Positions 1-7,973 of a stretch of DNA of 36,250 nt are shown one piece after another. The notes under the pieces were generated by a model. It did no database searches. It was not told the DNA's origin and saw only the letters and a program-made list of their open reading frames with translations. The stretch is from Candidatus Solibacter usitatus (GTDB lineage: Bacteria; Acidobacteriota; Terriglobia; Bryobacterales; Bryobacteraceae): positions 1 to 36,250 of the forward strand of contig JACPVQ010000059.1 in NCBI GenBank assembly GCA_016191645.1, read 5' to 3'. The position numbers were made by a program, and so were the translations under genes. How positions within the stretch are numbered: position 1 is the stretch's first letter; each line of letters starts with the position of its first letter.

Positions 1-108
1 CCCTTCAGCCAGCGCGCGCTTGAGGAAAGGCGGGATGTTCATCAGCGAAGCCAGGCCGAGACCCGCAGCTGCGCGACCGGTGTTCGAGAGGAAGGAACGT
101 CGAGTAAA
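1..108 (-). CDS. Tat-signal protein N-terminus, start codon missing, cut by window edge
   Basis: The minus strand reads 36 codons of an obvious twin-arginine signal peptide, FTRRSFLS followed by an Ala/Gly/Leu-rich stretch and LMNIPPFLKRALAEG, running off the left edge. The cargo domain lies outside the window, so the function is unknown; many acidobacterial DUF1501 and oxidoreductase proteins begin like this. No ATG, GTG or TTG lies in frame between these codons and the upstream in-frame TGA. The upstream DNA is hairpin-repeat copy A (111-166), which appears to have replaced the normal 5' end. An ATG inside the repeat opens a different frame that does not encode the signal peptide. Either the gene is broken or it uses a rare start such as CTG. 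The reading frame is fairly certain; function is not assigned. Confidence 0.55.
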
Positions 109-110
109 GA

Positions 111-166
111 GGGATCTCCAGATCCCGCATGGCCCCGTCAGAGGCCATCGGCTGCGAAGCGGCCCG
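111..166. repeat. Hairpin-array repeat, copy A
   Basis: Short copy of a multi-hairpin repeat family also found at 5176-5317, 17865-17999 and 29362-29438. It holds a GGGATCT-CC-AGATCCC hairpin, an ATGGCC...GGCCAT hairpin and a degenerate form of the CGGCTGC...GCAGCCG hairpin. It fills the space between the stop codon of the DUF4337 gene and the signal peptide of the left-edge gene. The third stem has mismatches, so this copy looks decayed compared with the others. Confidence 0.7.
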
Positions 167-168
167 CG

Positions 169-767
169 TCATCCAAGCAGTTTCGCAAGCCACTCCGGGT
201 GAAACAACCATCCCAGGAATCCGTTCAATTCTAAAGCGAATCCTATGCTCGCCAGGACGATGGCGAATCTGAAGAGCCAGGCGCGCCGGGTCAAAGCCGT
301 CACACCGCAAAGAGCAATGGCAACCGTGAAGCACGCCTCGGACATATCGAACTGATCGTCATGAATGTTCAATTGTTCGTACTGCTTCTCATAGCTCTCG
401 GCAAGCCTCTTGATCTCGTCCTTTTCCTTCGCGTAACGCTTGGAATCCACTTCATGTTTTGCGGCGCGCTTCTCCAAAGTTTCTCTTGTGCCGGCCGGCA
501 TGGCAGGGGAGGCGGCGATCAGGGTGCGCAATTGCTCGGCGGCATTTCGGCCAGCAACTCTTTCGTGCTCTTGGCCTGATAGTAGCTCCACGCGTCGATA
601 CTCTTGGTTTGCACCTGCGCCATGGCCTGCACGATGTTGCCGTCCTTGACGTTGCCAATGGCCATGCACGTCGCCACCACTGCAACGGTAGCGGCTATCC
701 AGGAGTTGAGCTTCCAATCGCCTGACTTTTCGATTTCCTCTTTCACTGCGTCCTCAACTTCACCCAC
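169..767 (-). pseudogene. DUF4337-family membrane protein, single-base frameshift
   Basis: Two overlapping frames together encode one DUF4337-like protein of about 200 residues. The first (GTG at 767, stop at 519) gives an N-terminal amphipathic region, a membrane segment (IAATVAVVATCMAIG) and the family-typical WSYYQAKSTKE. The second gives a coiled-coil middle (KEKDEIKRLAESYEKQYEQL) and two C-terminal hydrophobic segments around LTRRAWLFR, ending at 169. The span of 599 nt is one short of a multiple of three. Adding one A to the AAA run at 545-547 (minus strand) joins the frames as LLAENAAEQL. No slippery heptamer is visible, so mutation or sequence error is likelier than programmed shifting. 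The GTG start lies 3 nt after the response regulator stop, so it is the last gene of that operon. DUF4337 has no established function. Confidence 0.75.
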
Positions 768-770
768 GCC

Positions 771-2084
771 TCAGCCCATCCGCTCCAGCTTGCGGTACAG
801 TGTCTTGCGTTCGATCCCGAGAATTTTGGCGGCGCGGCTCTTGTTTCCGCCTGTGGCGCCAAGCACCTTGCGAATCTGCTCGGTTTCCGTCTCCGCCAGC
901 GATTCCGCGCCGGCTTCCTTCGCCGAAACGGATTGAATCGCGTCGAGCACCGCCTCTTCGTCCAAGCGGTTTTGCGGCGCGAGAATGGCCAGCCGCTCCA
1001 CCAGATGTTGCAATTGCCTCACGTTGCCGGGCCACGTATGTTCCTGCAAAGCGCGCAAACCGCTGCCGGTAATGCGCGCGTCCAGACTGTAGCGCTCACT
1101 GGCTCGCCGGAGAAAGAAGTGCGCCAGCAACGGGATGTCGCCGCGCCGGTCGCGTAGAGGCGGCAGCGTGATGGGAACTACGGCCAGACGGTAGTACAGA
1201 TCTTCGCGAAACTTTTTCTCTTCGGACATTTTCGCCAGGTCGCGATTCGTGGCGGCGATTACGCGCACGTCCACTTTCTTCGCGCGCGAAGCGCCCAGCG
1301 GCCGCACCTCGCGCTCCTGCAAAAAGCGCAGCAGGCGCAATTGAAAGCCGTGGTCGATGTCGCCGATCTCATCCAGAAAGACGGTGCCGTTGTTCGCCGC
1401 TTCCAGCGCGCCAACGCGATCGCGGTCGGCCCCGGTGTAGGAACCGCGCATCGCCCCGAACAGTTCGCTTTCCAGAAGCGATGCCGCGATGGAGGCGCAA
1501 TCCACGGGTACAAACGGCTGTTGCGCGCGCAGGCTGTTGTTATGGATCATGCGCGCCACCATTTCTTTGCCGGTTCCCGTTTCCCCTTGAATCAGAACCG
1601 TGGAATCCGTTGGCGCGGCCTTGCTGATGGTTTTGTAGACTTCGATCATCGACGGGGAGCTGCCGATCATCTCCGTCTCCGGCATGTCGTCGATTTCCGT
1701 ATCTTCGTCGCCGGAAGGAATGGCCGCCGCTTCGGCGCGCCGCACTACCTCCAGAATCTGATCGAGTTCGAACGGTTTGGCCACATAATCGAATGCCCCT
1801 CTTCTGGTCGCCTCCATCACCGTTTCCATCGATCCGCGCCCGCTCATAAGAATCACGGAGCAATCCGGATTCCCCGATTTCGCGGCTTTTAGAATGTCGA
1901 GACCCGTTCGCTCATCGACATAAACATCGCTGATCACAATCGGATACGTTTCATTCGCCAGGCGAGTCAGCGCTTCCTGAGTAGATGCCGCGGCATCCAC
2001 TTCGTAGCCCTCGCAATCGCGCAGAAACGTTATCATCGTCTCGCGCAGGGACGGGTCGTCTTCAACTATCAGAATCTTGGGCAA
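771..2084 (-). CDS. NtrC-family sigma-54-dependent response regulator
   Basis: A 437-residue regulator with receiver, AAA+ and Fis-type DNA-binding domains. The receiver (1-115) has acidic residues D9/D10, phosphoacceptor D53 and K103. The AAA+ domain (about 138-370) has Walker A GETGTGK (168-174), the sigma-54 contact loop, Walker B FLDE (236-239) and the arginine-finger region FREDLYYRL. The C-terminus (about 400-437) matches the Fis helix-turn-helix (GNKSRAAKILGIERKTLYRKL). The contact loop reads GSYTGA (214-219) instead of GAFTGA, so the key Phe is Tyr. The start is TTG, preceded by AGGA about 7 nt upstream. It lies 9 nt after the stop of the histidine kinase, its probable partner. It should activate sigma-54 promoters when phosphorylated; targets are not evident here. 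Confidence 0.95.
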   Translation of the reverse strand: MPKILIVEDDPSLRETMITFLRDCEGYEVDAAASTQEALTRLANETYPIVISDVYVDERTGLDILKAAKSGNPDCSVILMSGRGSMETVMEATRRGAFDYVAKPFELDQILEVVRRAEAAAIPSGDEDTEIDDMPETEMIGSSPSMIEVYKTISKAAPTDSTVLIQGETGTGKEMVARMIHNNSLRAQQPFVPVDCASIAASLLESELFGAMRGSYTGADRDRVGALEAANNGTVFLDEIGDIDHGFQLRLLRFLQEREVRPLGASRAKKVDVRVIAATNRDLAKMSEEKKFREDLYYRLAVVPITLPPLRDRRGDIPLLAHFFLRRASERYSLDARITGSGLRALQEHTWPGNVRQLQHLVERLAILAPQNRLDEEAVLDAIQSVSAKEAGAESLAETETEQIRKVLGATGGNKSRAAKILGIERKTLYRKLERMG

Positions 2085-2093
2085 TCTCTTATC

Positions 2094-3905
2094 CTACTTC
2101 GCCGGCACGTTGATGGTGAAGCACGACCCTTTCCCCACCGCGCTGGTTACTTCCAGTTTTCCGCCATGATGATGAACAATCTGGCTGACAATGGAGAGTC
2201 CGATACCGGTTCCCACTTCGCCGCTCTTTTCGGCGCGCTCCGTTCGATAGAACCTCGTGCCGATCCTCTTCAGTTCTTTTTCGTCCATCCCGATTCCCTG
2301 GTCCTGCACGGAAACGCGGGCATTTCCGCCATTCACACGGAGGTCTATATTCACTTGCGTCCGTTCCGGTGAATACTTAATGGCGTTCGTCAACAGATTG
2401 TAGACCGCGTACTCCATCAGCTCGCGGTCTCCGGAAATCTCCACGGCGGCAAGGTCGCCGATGTAAATGTTAATGTGCTTTCCCTCAGCCAGAGGGCGCG
2501 CGCGCCCGGCGCAGACCGTGATCACATCTTCCAGCAGAAATGGCTCGCGCTTCAATTCCATTTGCCCTTCGCCGAGCCGTTCCACGTCGAGAAACGTTTG
2601 GATCATTTTGCCCAGGCGCTTCGATTCGGAATGGATCATCGCCGCCATCTGCTTGCGCTTATCCTCGCTCAGGTTGTAGCGGCCCATCATTTCGCTGGAA
2701 CCCTGGATGGCCGAGAGCGGCGATCTCATCTCGTGCGAAACAAAATGAATCGCCTGCTGATAGCGCGCCTTGTCCTGCTGCGTACGCGCCAATTGCCGCC
2801 GCACCACGAAATGCAGATAGGCGGCGCACGTGAGACCCGTCATCCAGGCGGACGCCGCGGGCGCCATCAACGGAAACACGACGCCGGAGCTGAACATCGT
2901 ATGCGGAAGACTGTGCGCGAGAACGATCTGCACCACCGCCACCACGTAGGCCTGCCATCCCGCAAGAAAGGTGAAGCCGGTTGCCGATGCCAAGGCCAAT
3001 ATCAAGCAAGCTAACGCGATGGCGGAATGCGAAGCCGGTACCAGGAACTCCCCTTGCGCGATGGTTTCGTAAATGTGCGCGTGGATGGCTACCCCAGGCA
3101 GGGGCACGGAGAACGAATACGGCGTGAGCAGGCGGTCGCGCGCCATCGATTGCGATGTGACGCCGAGAAAAACGACCTTGTCTTTCAGCACAGCCGCTTT
3201 GCCGTGATCTTCCAGGATCTCATTCATCGGCACCGAAGGGATGGCAACGTTGCGATACCGGATGTACATCATATTTTGGTCGAGCCGGCCCGGTATGGGT
3301 ATGCGAGTCTTCCCGATAGTTAGTTCGCGGTTCGATTCAATGAAGCCCTCCGCCCCGGTCGCCAGTCTGAATGCTTCCAGACTCAATGCCCAGCGCCGGT
3401 CCAACGCGGCCAGGCGCTCCAGCGGAACCTGCCTCGCAACGCCGTCAAAACGGTCGGGCAGAACATGCACGTGCCCTACCGCTTTGGCCGCCGCGCGAAA
3501 CGCCGGAAGCGGATTCTCCCACTGCTCGGCATTCGACACCAGATCCGACGCAAGAATCAGCGTGCGCGTTTTACGCATCGCCGCCGCCAGAGCCGCGTCG
3601 TCCTCCGGCGATGAATCGTCGGAAAGAATCAGGTCCACGACCACGGCCTTCGGTGGGGCGGCACTCATTGCATCCAGCGCATTGGCGATCGTGCGGCGCA
3701 AATTCCGCGAACCGCCGTGACGTTGCAGAGTGAGATCGTCCACGGCGAGCACGACGGCATCCCGCGCGGGGTGCGGAGGAGGATTCAGCCGCATCAGCCA
3801 GTCGTAGTAGTTGTTGTCCATCTGCAGCGCGATGGGAATCCAACCGGCAAGCAACGAGAACAGCAGACACACCGTTGCGATCGCGTAGTAGGGCGCGCGG
3901 ATCAT
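2094..3905 (-). CDS. CHASE2-domain sensor histidine kinase
   Basis: A 603-residue membrane kinase. One N-terminal membrane segment (about 6-26) precedes a large extracytoplasmic CHASE2 sensor (about 30-285; VVLAVDD, KAVVVDLILSDDSSPEDD, KVVFLGVTSQSMARD). Three hydrophobic segments follow (about 294-365). The HisKA domain has phosphoacceptor H391 in FVSHEMRSPLSAI. The ATPase domain has N-box N507 (LLTNAIKYSP), G1 DQGIG (535-539) and G2 GTGIGL (565-570). All catalytic motifs look intact. The ATG overlaps the stop of the aminopeptidase gene by one base (TGATG), implying translational coupling, and the response regulator follows 9 nt after its stop. CHASE2 ligands are unknown; the signal cannot be read from the sequence. 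Confidence 0.95.
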   Translation of the reverse strand: MIRAPYYAIATVCLLFSLLAGWIPIALQMDNNYYDWLMRLNPPPHPARDAVVLAVDDLTLQRHGGSRNLRRTIANALDAMSAAPPKAVVVDLILSDDSSPEDDAALAAAMRKTRTLILASDLVSNAEQWENPLPAFRAAAKAVGHVHVLPDRFDGVARQVPLERLAALDRRWALSLEAFRLATGAEGFIESNRELTIGKTRIPIPGRLDQNMMYIRYRNVAIPSVPMNEILEDHGKAAVLKDKVVFLGVTSQSMARDRLLTPYSFSVPLPGVAIHAHIYETIAQGEFLVPASHSAIALACLILALASATGFTFLAGWQAYVVAVVQIVLAHSLPHTMFSSGVVFPLMAPAASAWMTGLTCAAYLHFVVRRQLARTQQDKARYQQAIHFVSHEMRSPLSAIQGSSEMMGRYNLSEDKRKQMAAMIHSESKRLGKMIQTFLDVERLGEGQMELKREPFLLEDVITVCAGRARPLAEGKHINIYIGDLAAVEISGDRELMEYAVYNLLTNAIKYSPERTQVNIDLRVNGGNARVSVQDQGIGMDEKELKRIGTRFYRTERAEKSGEVGTGIGLSIVSQIVHHHGGKLEVTSAVGKGSCFTINVPAK

Positions 3906-5143
3906 CAGCGCATCCGTTTTTCGATTTGCGCAATCTCGCGAGGCAGCGCGCGCGACAGGACGATGCCGCCTTTCTCCGTAACCAGCACCATGTCTTCGAT
4001 GCGCACGCCGAAATTTTCCTCGGGGATGTACATACCCGGCTCGATGGTGATCACGTTGCCGGGCTCCAATGGAACGTCCGCCGCCGTGGCGTCGTGCACT
4101 TCCAATCCCACATGATGGCCGATGCCGTGCACGAAGTACGTGCTGGGTGGCTTGCCGTTGATCGGCTTGCCGTGTTTGTCCATGTACTGCTTCGCGGCTT
4201 CCACCAGCGCTCCGCGCACCAGCATCTCGCCCGGACGAACCGCGGCGATGGCGGCCTTCTGAGCGCCCAACACTAACTCGTAGATTTCACGCTGGCGGGG
4301 GTTGAACTTGCCGTTGACGGGAATGCTGCGGGTGATGTCGGCGGCGTAGTCGGAGCATTCGGCGCCCACATCGGCCACCAGCATTTCGCCGCTATCCATG
4401 CGCCGTCTGTTCGCGCCGTAGTGCAGGATGACGCTATTGGGTCCGGATCCAATCACGGGCCGGTAGGCGTGCCGTTTGCAGCCCGCCTCCTGCATGACCT
4501 CCGTCATGGTCGCCTCAATCTGATATTCGTAGAGCCCTGCTTTGGCGCGCTTCCATGCGGCCAGATGTGCGCGGGCCGTCACGTCGATGGCGTGTTGCAG
4601 CAAGTCGATCTCGGTTTGGGACTTGACCATTCGCAGCCGCGCAATGGCGCCGGTGGCATCCAGAACTTCCCGCTCCACAGGCAGCGTCTTCCACGCCCCG
4701 CCCGATGGTTTTAGCGCATAAACCTTGGAACACTTAGCGGCAAGGCGTTTGAACTCGTCCTCCCACGTGCCGGTGCTCATCACCTTTGCGAAGCCCGACT
4801 TTGTTTCGACATCTTTATCGCCGGCCGCCCAATGGCGGCCTTCGTAACGTTCCTTGCGCTCATTACGCGGCGGCAGAAAAAGTATCTCTTCCGGTTGGGA
4901 CCCCTTCGGCAACAGCAGCAACACTGCGCCCGGCTCCGTCCAACCGGTGAGGTAGAAAAAATTCGGCTCTTGAATCAGCGGAACTCTCGGATCGCCCGAA
5001 CGGTCGGAGGAAGCATGCAACACAATCGCCGCATCCGGAAGCGCGGTACGGAGCGCGGCGCGCCGCTTCTGATATTCCTCAATCGTTGGGAGTGGCGGCG
5101 CGGCGAACGCAGCTAGAGCGAGAAGCGCGGAGAGGAGACGCAT
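3905..5143 (-). CDS. Secreted Xaa-Pro aminopeptidase (M24B family)
   Basis: A metallo-aminopeptidase that removes an N-terminal residue preceding proline. From the ATG at 5143 it has 412 residues and a clear signal peptide (MRLLSALLALAAFAAPP), so it probably acts in the periplasm or outside. The aminopeptidase P N-terminal domain spans about 20-155 and the pita-bread fold about 175-400. The five metal ligands are visible as D258 (VADVG), D269 (AADITRS), H343 (HGIGHHVGLEVHD), E368 (TIEPGMY) and E383 (RIEDM). An in-frame TTG at 5164 would add seven residues before the signal peptide and is less likely. It is the first gene of the kinase/regulator operon, suggesting that peptide breakdown and the two-component pair are co-expressed. 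Confidence 0.93.
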   Translation of the reverse strand: MRLLSALLALAAFAAPPLPTIEEYQKRRAALRTALPDAAIVLHASSDRSGDPRVPLIQEPNFFYLTGWTEPGAVLLLLPKGSQPEEILFLPPRNERKERYEGRHWAAGDKDVETKSGFAKVMSTGTWEDEFKRLAAKCSKVYALKPSGGAWKTLPVEREVLDATGAIARLRMVKSQTEIDLLQHAIDVTARAHLAAWKRAKAGLYEYQIEATMTEVMQEAGCKRHAYRPVIGSGPNSVILHYGANRRRMDSGEMLVADVGAECSDYAADITRSIPVNGKFNPRQREIYELVLGAQKAAIAAVRPGEMLVRGALVEAAKQYMDKHGKPINGKPPSTYFVHGIGHHVGLEVHDATAADVPLEPGNVITIEPGMYIPEENFGVRIEDMVLVTEKGGIVLSRALPREIAQIEKRMR

Positions 5144-5175
5144 CTCTTTCAAGGTAACATCCAAAGCCGCGGGGC

Positions 5176-5317
5176 CGATCTCCAGATCTGCTGCGGGATC
5201 TCCAGATCCCGCATGGCCTCGCTAGAGGCCATCGGCTGCTTTGCAGCCGCCCGGGAGATTGCGATTACTTCCGGCAGAGGCGGTCTGGAGACCGCCTCGC
5301 AGATCTGGAGATCTGCC
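5176..5317. repeat. Hairpin-array repeat, copy B (longest, composite)
   Basis: Six hairpins in a row: a GATCT-CC-AGATC stem (5176-5191), GCGGGATCTCCAGATCCCGC (5193-5212), an ATGGCCTC/GAGGCCAT stem (5213-5232), CGGCTGC-TTT-GCAGCCG (5233-5249), a GGCGGTCT/AGACCGCC stem (within 5277-5298) and GCAGATCTGGAGATCTGC (5299-5316). A 27-nt linker (5250-5276) is unstructured but shared with copy C. The left half matches copy D; the right half is the reverse complement of copy C (82 of 85 bases over 5233-5317). It fills the gap between the aminopeptidase start and the NHL-protein stop. Confidence 0.9.
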
Positions 5318-5351
5318 CCACCGAGGATTTCAGAGACTAGTAGTACACGGG

Positions 5352-6263
5352 CTATGGCCGAAAGACCAAAAGGCTGCCGGGGCGTCGGCCCGTCAACACC
5401 GTTCCATCGGGCGCAACTTCAATGGAATGACCGAACGATTCCAGCAGGCCCAGAACTTTTCCCGTCTTGAGGTCGAGCTTCATCAGCCACCCCTCCGCGC
5501 CGTTCGGAACGTTGCGCGGCTGCGTGCCAATCCAAAGCGCCCCCTGCGCCAGCTTCAGCGAAAATGTCTTTCCCGCGTGATTCCATTCACCCAAATAACG
5601 CCCCTGGCGAGTGAATCGTTGGATGCGCCCGTTCTCGCGGTCGGCGACGTAAACGGTTCCGTCCTGCGCAATCGCAATTCCGTGCGGCGTGTTCAGTTGA
5701 CCAGGGCCCGTCCCCGCTGTACCCCATTCGCGCACGCGCTTCCCGTCGCGTGTGAACTCGACTACTCGCGTGTTCTGATATCCATCCGACACCAGAAAAT
5801 TTCCATCGCGGGCAAACGCGATATCGGTGGTGCCACAAAACTCGCCCTTGGGTTTTGCGGGCAGTTCGACGCTGGTCCGCAAAAGCTGCTTCCCAAGGAG
5901 TGTGAATTTCCGGATCGTCGAATCGCCGGCGTCGATGGTCCAGAGATTGCCTTCCGGATCGATGCGGATGCTGTGCGGAATGGTGTACATCCCTTTGCCC
6001 CATGACCTCACGACAGTCCCATCCGGCTTGGCGATGATGATGGGGTCCGCTTTCAGTCCGCGTTGCAGGATACAGATGAGCCCGTCGCGCGTCACCGCCG
6101 TCGAGGAAACCATCTCCAGAGGCAGTGGAGGCCGCAACGCGAACTCCGTCAGCTTCATCGGCAAGCGCGGCGTTTCCCCAACCAGTTTCCGCAACGCGAT
6201 GGTTTGCGGCGGCTCCTGCGACAGCAGCGGGCCAACACACAGTATGAACAGTATGCGAGTCAT
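5352..6263 (-). CDS. Secreted NHL-repeat beta-propeller protein
   Basis: A 303-residue protein with a signal peptide (MTRILFILCVGPLLSQEPP) followed by NHL-type repeats: IPHSIRIDPEGNLWTIDAGDS, TDIAFARDGNFLVSDGYQN, TPHGIAIAQDGTVYVADREN, and a weaker repeat near the end (IEVAPDGTVLTGRRPG). The repeats resemble those of the peptidyl-alpha-hydroxyglycine amidating lyase fold, but no catalytic function can be assigned. It is more likely a binding or scaffold propeller in the periplasm. The start is the ATG one base after the TAG stop of the upstream S41-like gene (TAGGATG), so the two are translationally coupled; ten upstream in-frame codons would overlap that gene. Repeat copy B follows its stop. 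Confidence 0.85.
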   Translation of the reverse strand: MTRILFILCVGPLLSQEPPQTIALRKLVGETPRLPMKLTEFALRPPLPLEMVSSTAVTRDGLICILQRGLKADPIIIAKPDGTVVRSWGKGMYTIPHSIRIDPEGNLWTIDAGDSTIRKFTLLGKQLLRTSVELPAKPKGEFCGTTDIAFARDGNFLVSDGYQNTRVVEFTRDGKRVREWGTAGTGPGQLNTPHGIAIAQDGTVYVADRENGRIQRFTRQGRYLGEWNHAGKTFSLKLAQGALWIGTQPRNVPNGAEGWLMKLDLKTGKVLGLLESFGHSIEVAPDGTVLTGRRPGSLLVFRP

Positions 6264-6264
6264 C

Positions 6265-7932
6265 CTATTGCGCCTTTCTAATCTGCTGCACAATCACGTC
6301 CGTAAAGGAATTCACGAACGTCCGGCCGTTGTTGAGCAGGTTATCCAACGTCATGTAATCCAACTCGACATCGGGGCGCACGCCCACATTCTCGATGTAG
6401 CGCGACGGCGGATATTCCGGCGTTGTAATGATCTCTTTGCGCGCCATCAGCGACAGCGTAATTCCGGTATCGCCTTCCGAATATGCGCCCACTTGAAAGC
6501 GTTGGATGTTCAGAGAATTGCTGCCGCCCATCCCGTTGGTGCGCCAGCCCACCAGCAGTCCTCGCGCGTTGTCCTGAATCATGGCGGGGACGGAATCGGC
6601 CGTGGAAACCGAGAATTCGTCAATCAACATGATCAACGGCTTCCTATATGCAATCACGGCCCCCATATTATTGACCGCCGCCGGCCGGTCAAAATTCGAC
6701 GTGCAGAGCGGGATCACATCGGTGATGCGTTGACTGCCATCGTAGGCGGCCTGCACCGCCTCCAGGATCGGTTGATACTGCCGGATCAACGTCTGATTGT
6801 TCGCGGCTTGCGCGTTGGTCAGCCGGGCGGTAAATAGCTGCAAGTACTCATAGGTCGCGCGAATGGCATAACCCATGGGCCGGAACGTTTGTGGAATCAG
6901 GTTGGAAACAATGGTCTCTCCGTAACAGAGGTCGCCCCCGTTGTTTCGCATCTGATCCACCACCAGCCCATCGGTATTGTCCTGAAAGAACGCCAGTTCC
7001 TGCTGAAACTGCGTAAGAGCGGCGGCGGTGCTGGAGGGGGAATAGGTTGGGATGCGGATGTATCCGATGCGCAGGCCGTTGGCAGTGTACGTCCCGGAGT
7101 AGAAAAAATCCGGGGCTGTGCCCAGACGCCGCACGAAACCGGTGGGTAAAGCAAAGACTGGCGTGAGGCTCGCGTTATTGAGAATGCCGAAATTCTCCGG
7201 CGCTTTCGCCGTTTGCAGGCCCATCAGCAGCCGGTCGGCCGGGTCCATCTCCGGTTCCACTACGACGTCCGCCGTGAGAACCGGCGCAGGATCGATCCTG
7301 GTGAGCGGCGTGCCCGACTTTACCCACGGTATGGTGTAGGTTTCCGTAGCACCGGTTTGGCGCTTCACTACGACCGCGGCAGTGGGCCCCAGATCGATCG
7401 CGCGAGGCATGCGCGATTGCGGTCTGGTGACAATTCGCGAGGCCGCAACTCGGGCCGTGCTGCGGTCGTTACCCTGCCGTGCATACTTGGCGAAGTCCTT
7501 CAGCAATTGAGCGGCCGTCACGCTATCGACGGACACGATTTCGTCGCCCACTACAAAAGGGAATCTTGCCAACGGCAGCAGCGTACGATTAATGCTGTCA
7601 ATCAGCACCTTGCCATCGTAGACATCCAATGTAAGGCCGAGTGTCGCCGAGAAGTTGGAAGGCAGCACGTAAGCGTCGTGGCCGTCCTGCAGGCTGGAAA
7701 CGTATTCCACCATCAGCTCGTAGAAATCCAGATCGTTGTCGGTGGCGCGAACCCGATCCAGCCACGGTGAAATGTTAAACGCGTCAAAGCCGAACACCGT
7801 CTGCTTCCAATCCTTGGGAGCATATCGCTTGGCATAGAGTCCGGCGAGCGCTTGAAAATCAAACACTTTTTGGGCTTCCGTCAATTGCCCAAAAGCGGGA
7901 AAGCCAATCAGGCAAACCAGTAGCATCCTCAT
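6265..7932 (-). CDS. S41-family peptidase-like secreted protein
   Basis: A 555-residue protein with a short signal peptide (MRMLLVCLIGFPAFG). The N-terminal SSLQDGHDAY (79-88, H85) is typical of IRBP/tricorn-type S41 proteins. A PDZ-like region spans about 95-150. The protease core contains LVVDQMRNNGGD (323-334) and IDEFSVSTADSVPAMIQDN. Aligned with CtpA/Prc, the nucleophile is S443, but the position of the Prc lysine is M468 (TNGMGG for TFGKG). A Ser-Lys dyad is therefore excluded; activity would need a tricorn-like Ser-His arrangement using H85, or be absent. The region about 180-285 is not recognised. The gene lacks a Shine-Dalgarno and has TATACT just upstream. It is followed by the NHL gene after one base. 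Confidence 0.85.
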   Translation of the reverse strand: MRMLLVCLIGFPAFGQLTEAQKVFDFQALAGLYAKRYAPKDWKQTVFGFDAFNISPWLDRVRATDNDLDFYELMVEYVSSLQDGHDAYVLPSNFSATLGLTLDVYDGKVLIDSINRTLLPLARFPFVVGDEIVSVDSVTAAQLLKDFAKYARQGNDRSTARVAASRIVTRPQSRMPRAIDLGPTAAVVVKRQTGATETYTIPWVKSGTPLTRIDPAPVLTADVVVEPEMDPADRLLMGLQTAKAPENFGILNNASLTPVFALPTGFVRRLGTAPDFFYSGTYTANGLRIGYIRIPTYSPSSTAAALTQFQQELAFFQDNTDGLVVDQMRNNGGDLCYGETIVSNLIPQTFRPMGYAIRATYEYLQLFTARLTNAQAANNQTLIRQYQPILEAVQAAYDGSQRITDVIPLCTSNFDRPAAVNNMGAVIAYRKPLIMLIDEFSVSTADSVPAMIQDNARGLLVGWRTNGMGGSNSLNIQRFQVGAYSEGDTGITLSLMARKEIITTPEYPPSRYIENVGVRPDVELDYMTLDNLLNNGRTFVNSFTDVIVQQIRKAQ

Positions 7933-7939
7933 GAAGAGA

Positions 7940-7945
7940 AGTATA
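7940..7945 (-). promoter_or_regulatory. Putative -10 element for the S41-like gene
   Basis: TATACT on the minus strand ends 7 nt before the ATG at 7932, which would place the transcript start at or next to the start codon. No Shine-Dalgarno is present and no convincing -35 hexamer was found, so this is a tentative leaderless promoter. Confidence 0.4.
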
Positions 7946-7973
7946 GAGGCAATGCCCGCCTGAATGGGCTCTC

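Noticed and set aside
5..334. Minus-strand 109-codon frame beginning upstream of the left edge gene
   Set aside because: It passes through the repeat in a frame other than the Tat signal peptide and antisense-overlaps nothing conserved; the methionine inside the repeat (MRDLEIP) recurs in other repeat copies by sequence identity only.
545..547. Programmed -1 frameshift in the DUF4337 gene
   Set aside because: The site GCC GAA ATG is not a slippery heptamer and no pseudoknot or stimulatory stem is evident; a lost A is simpler.
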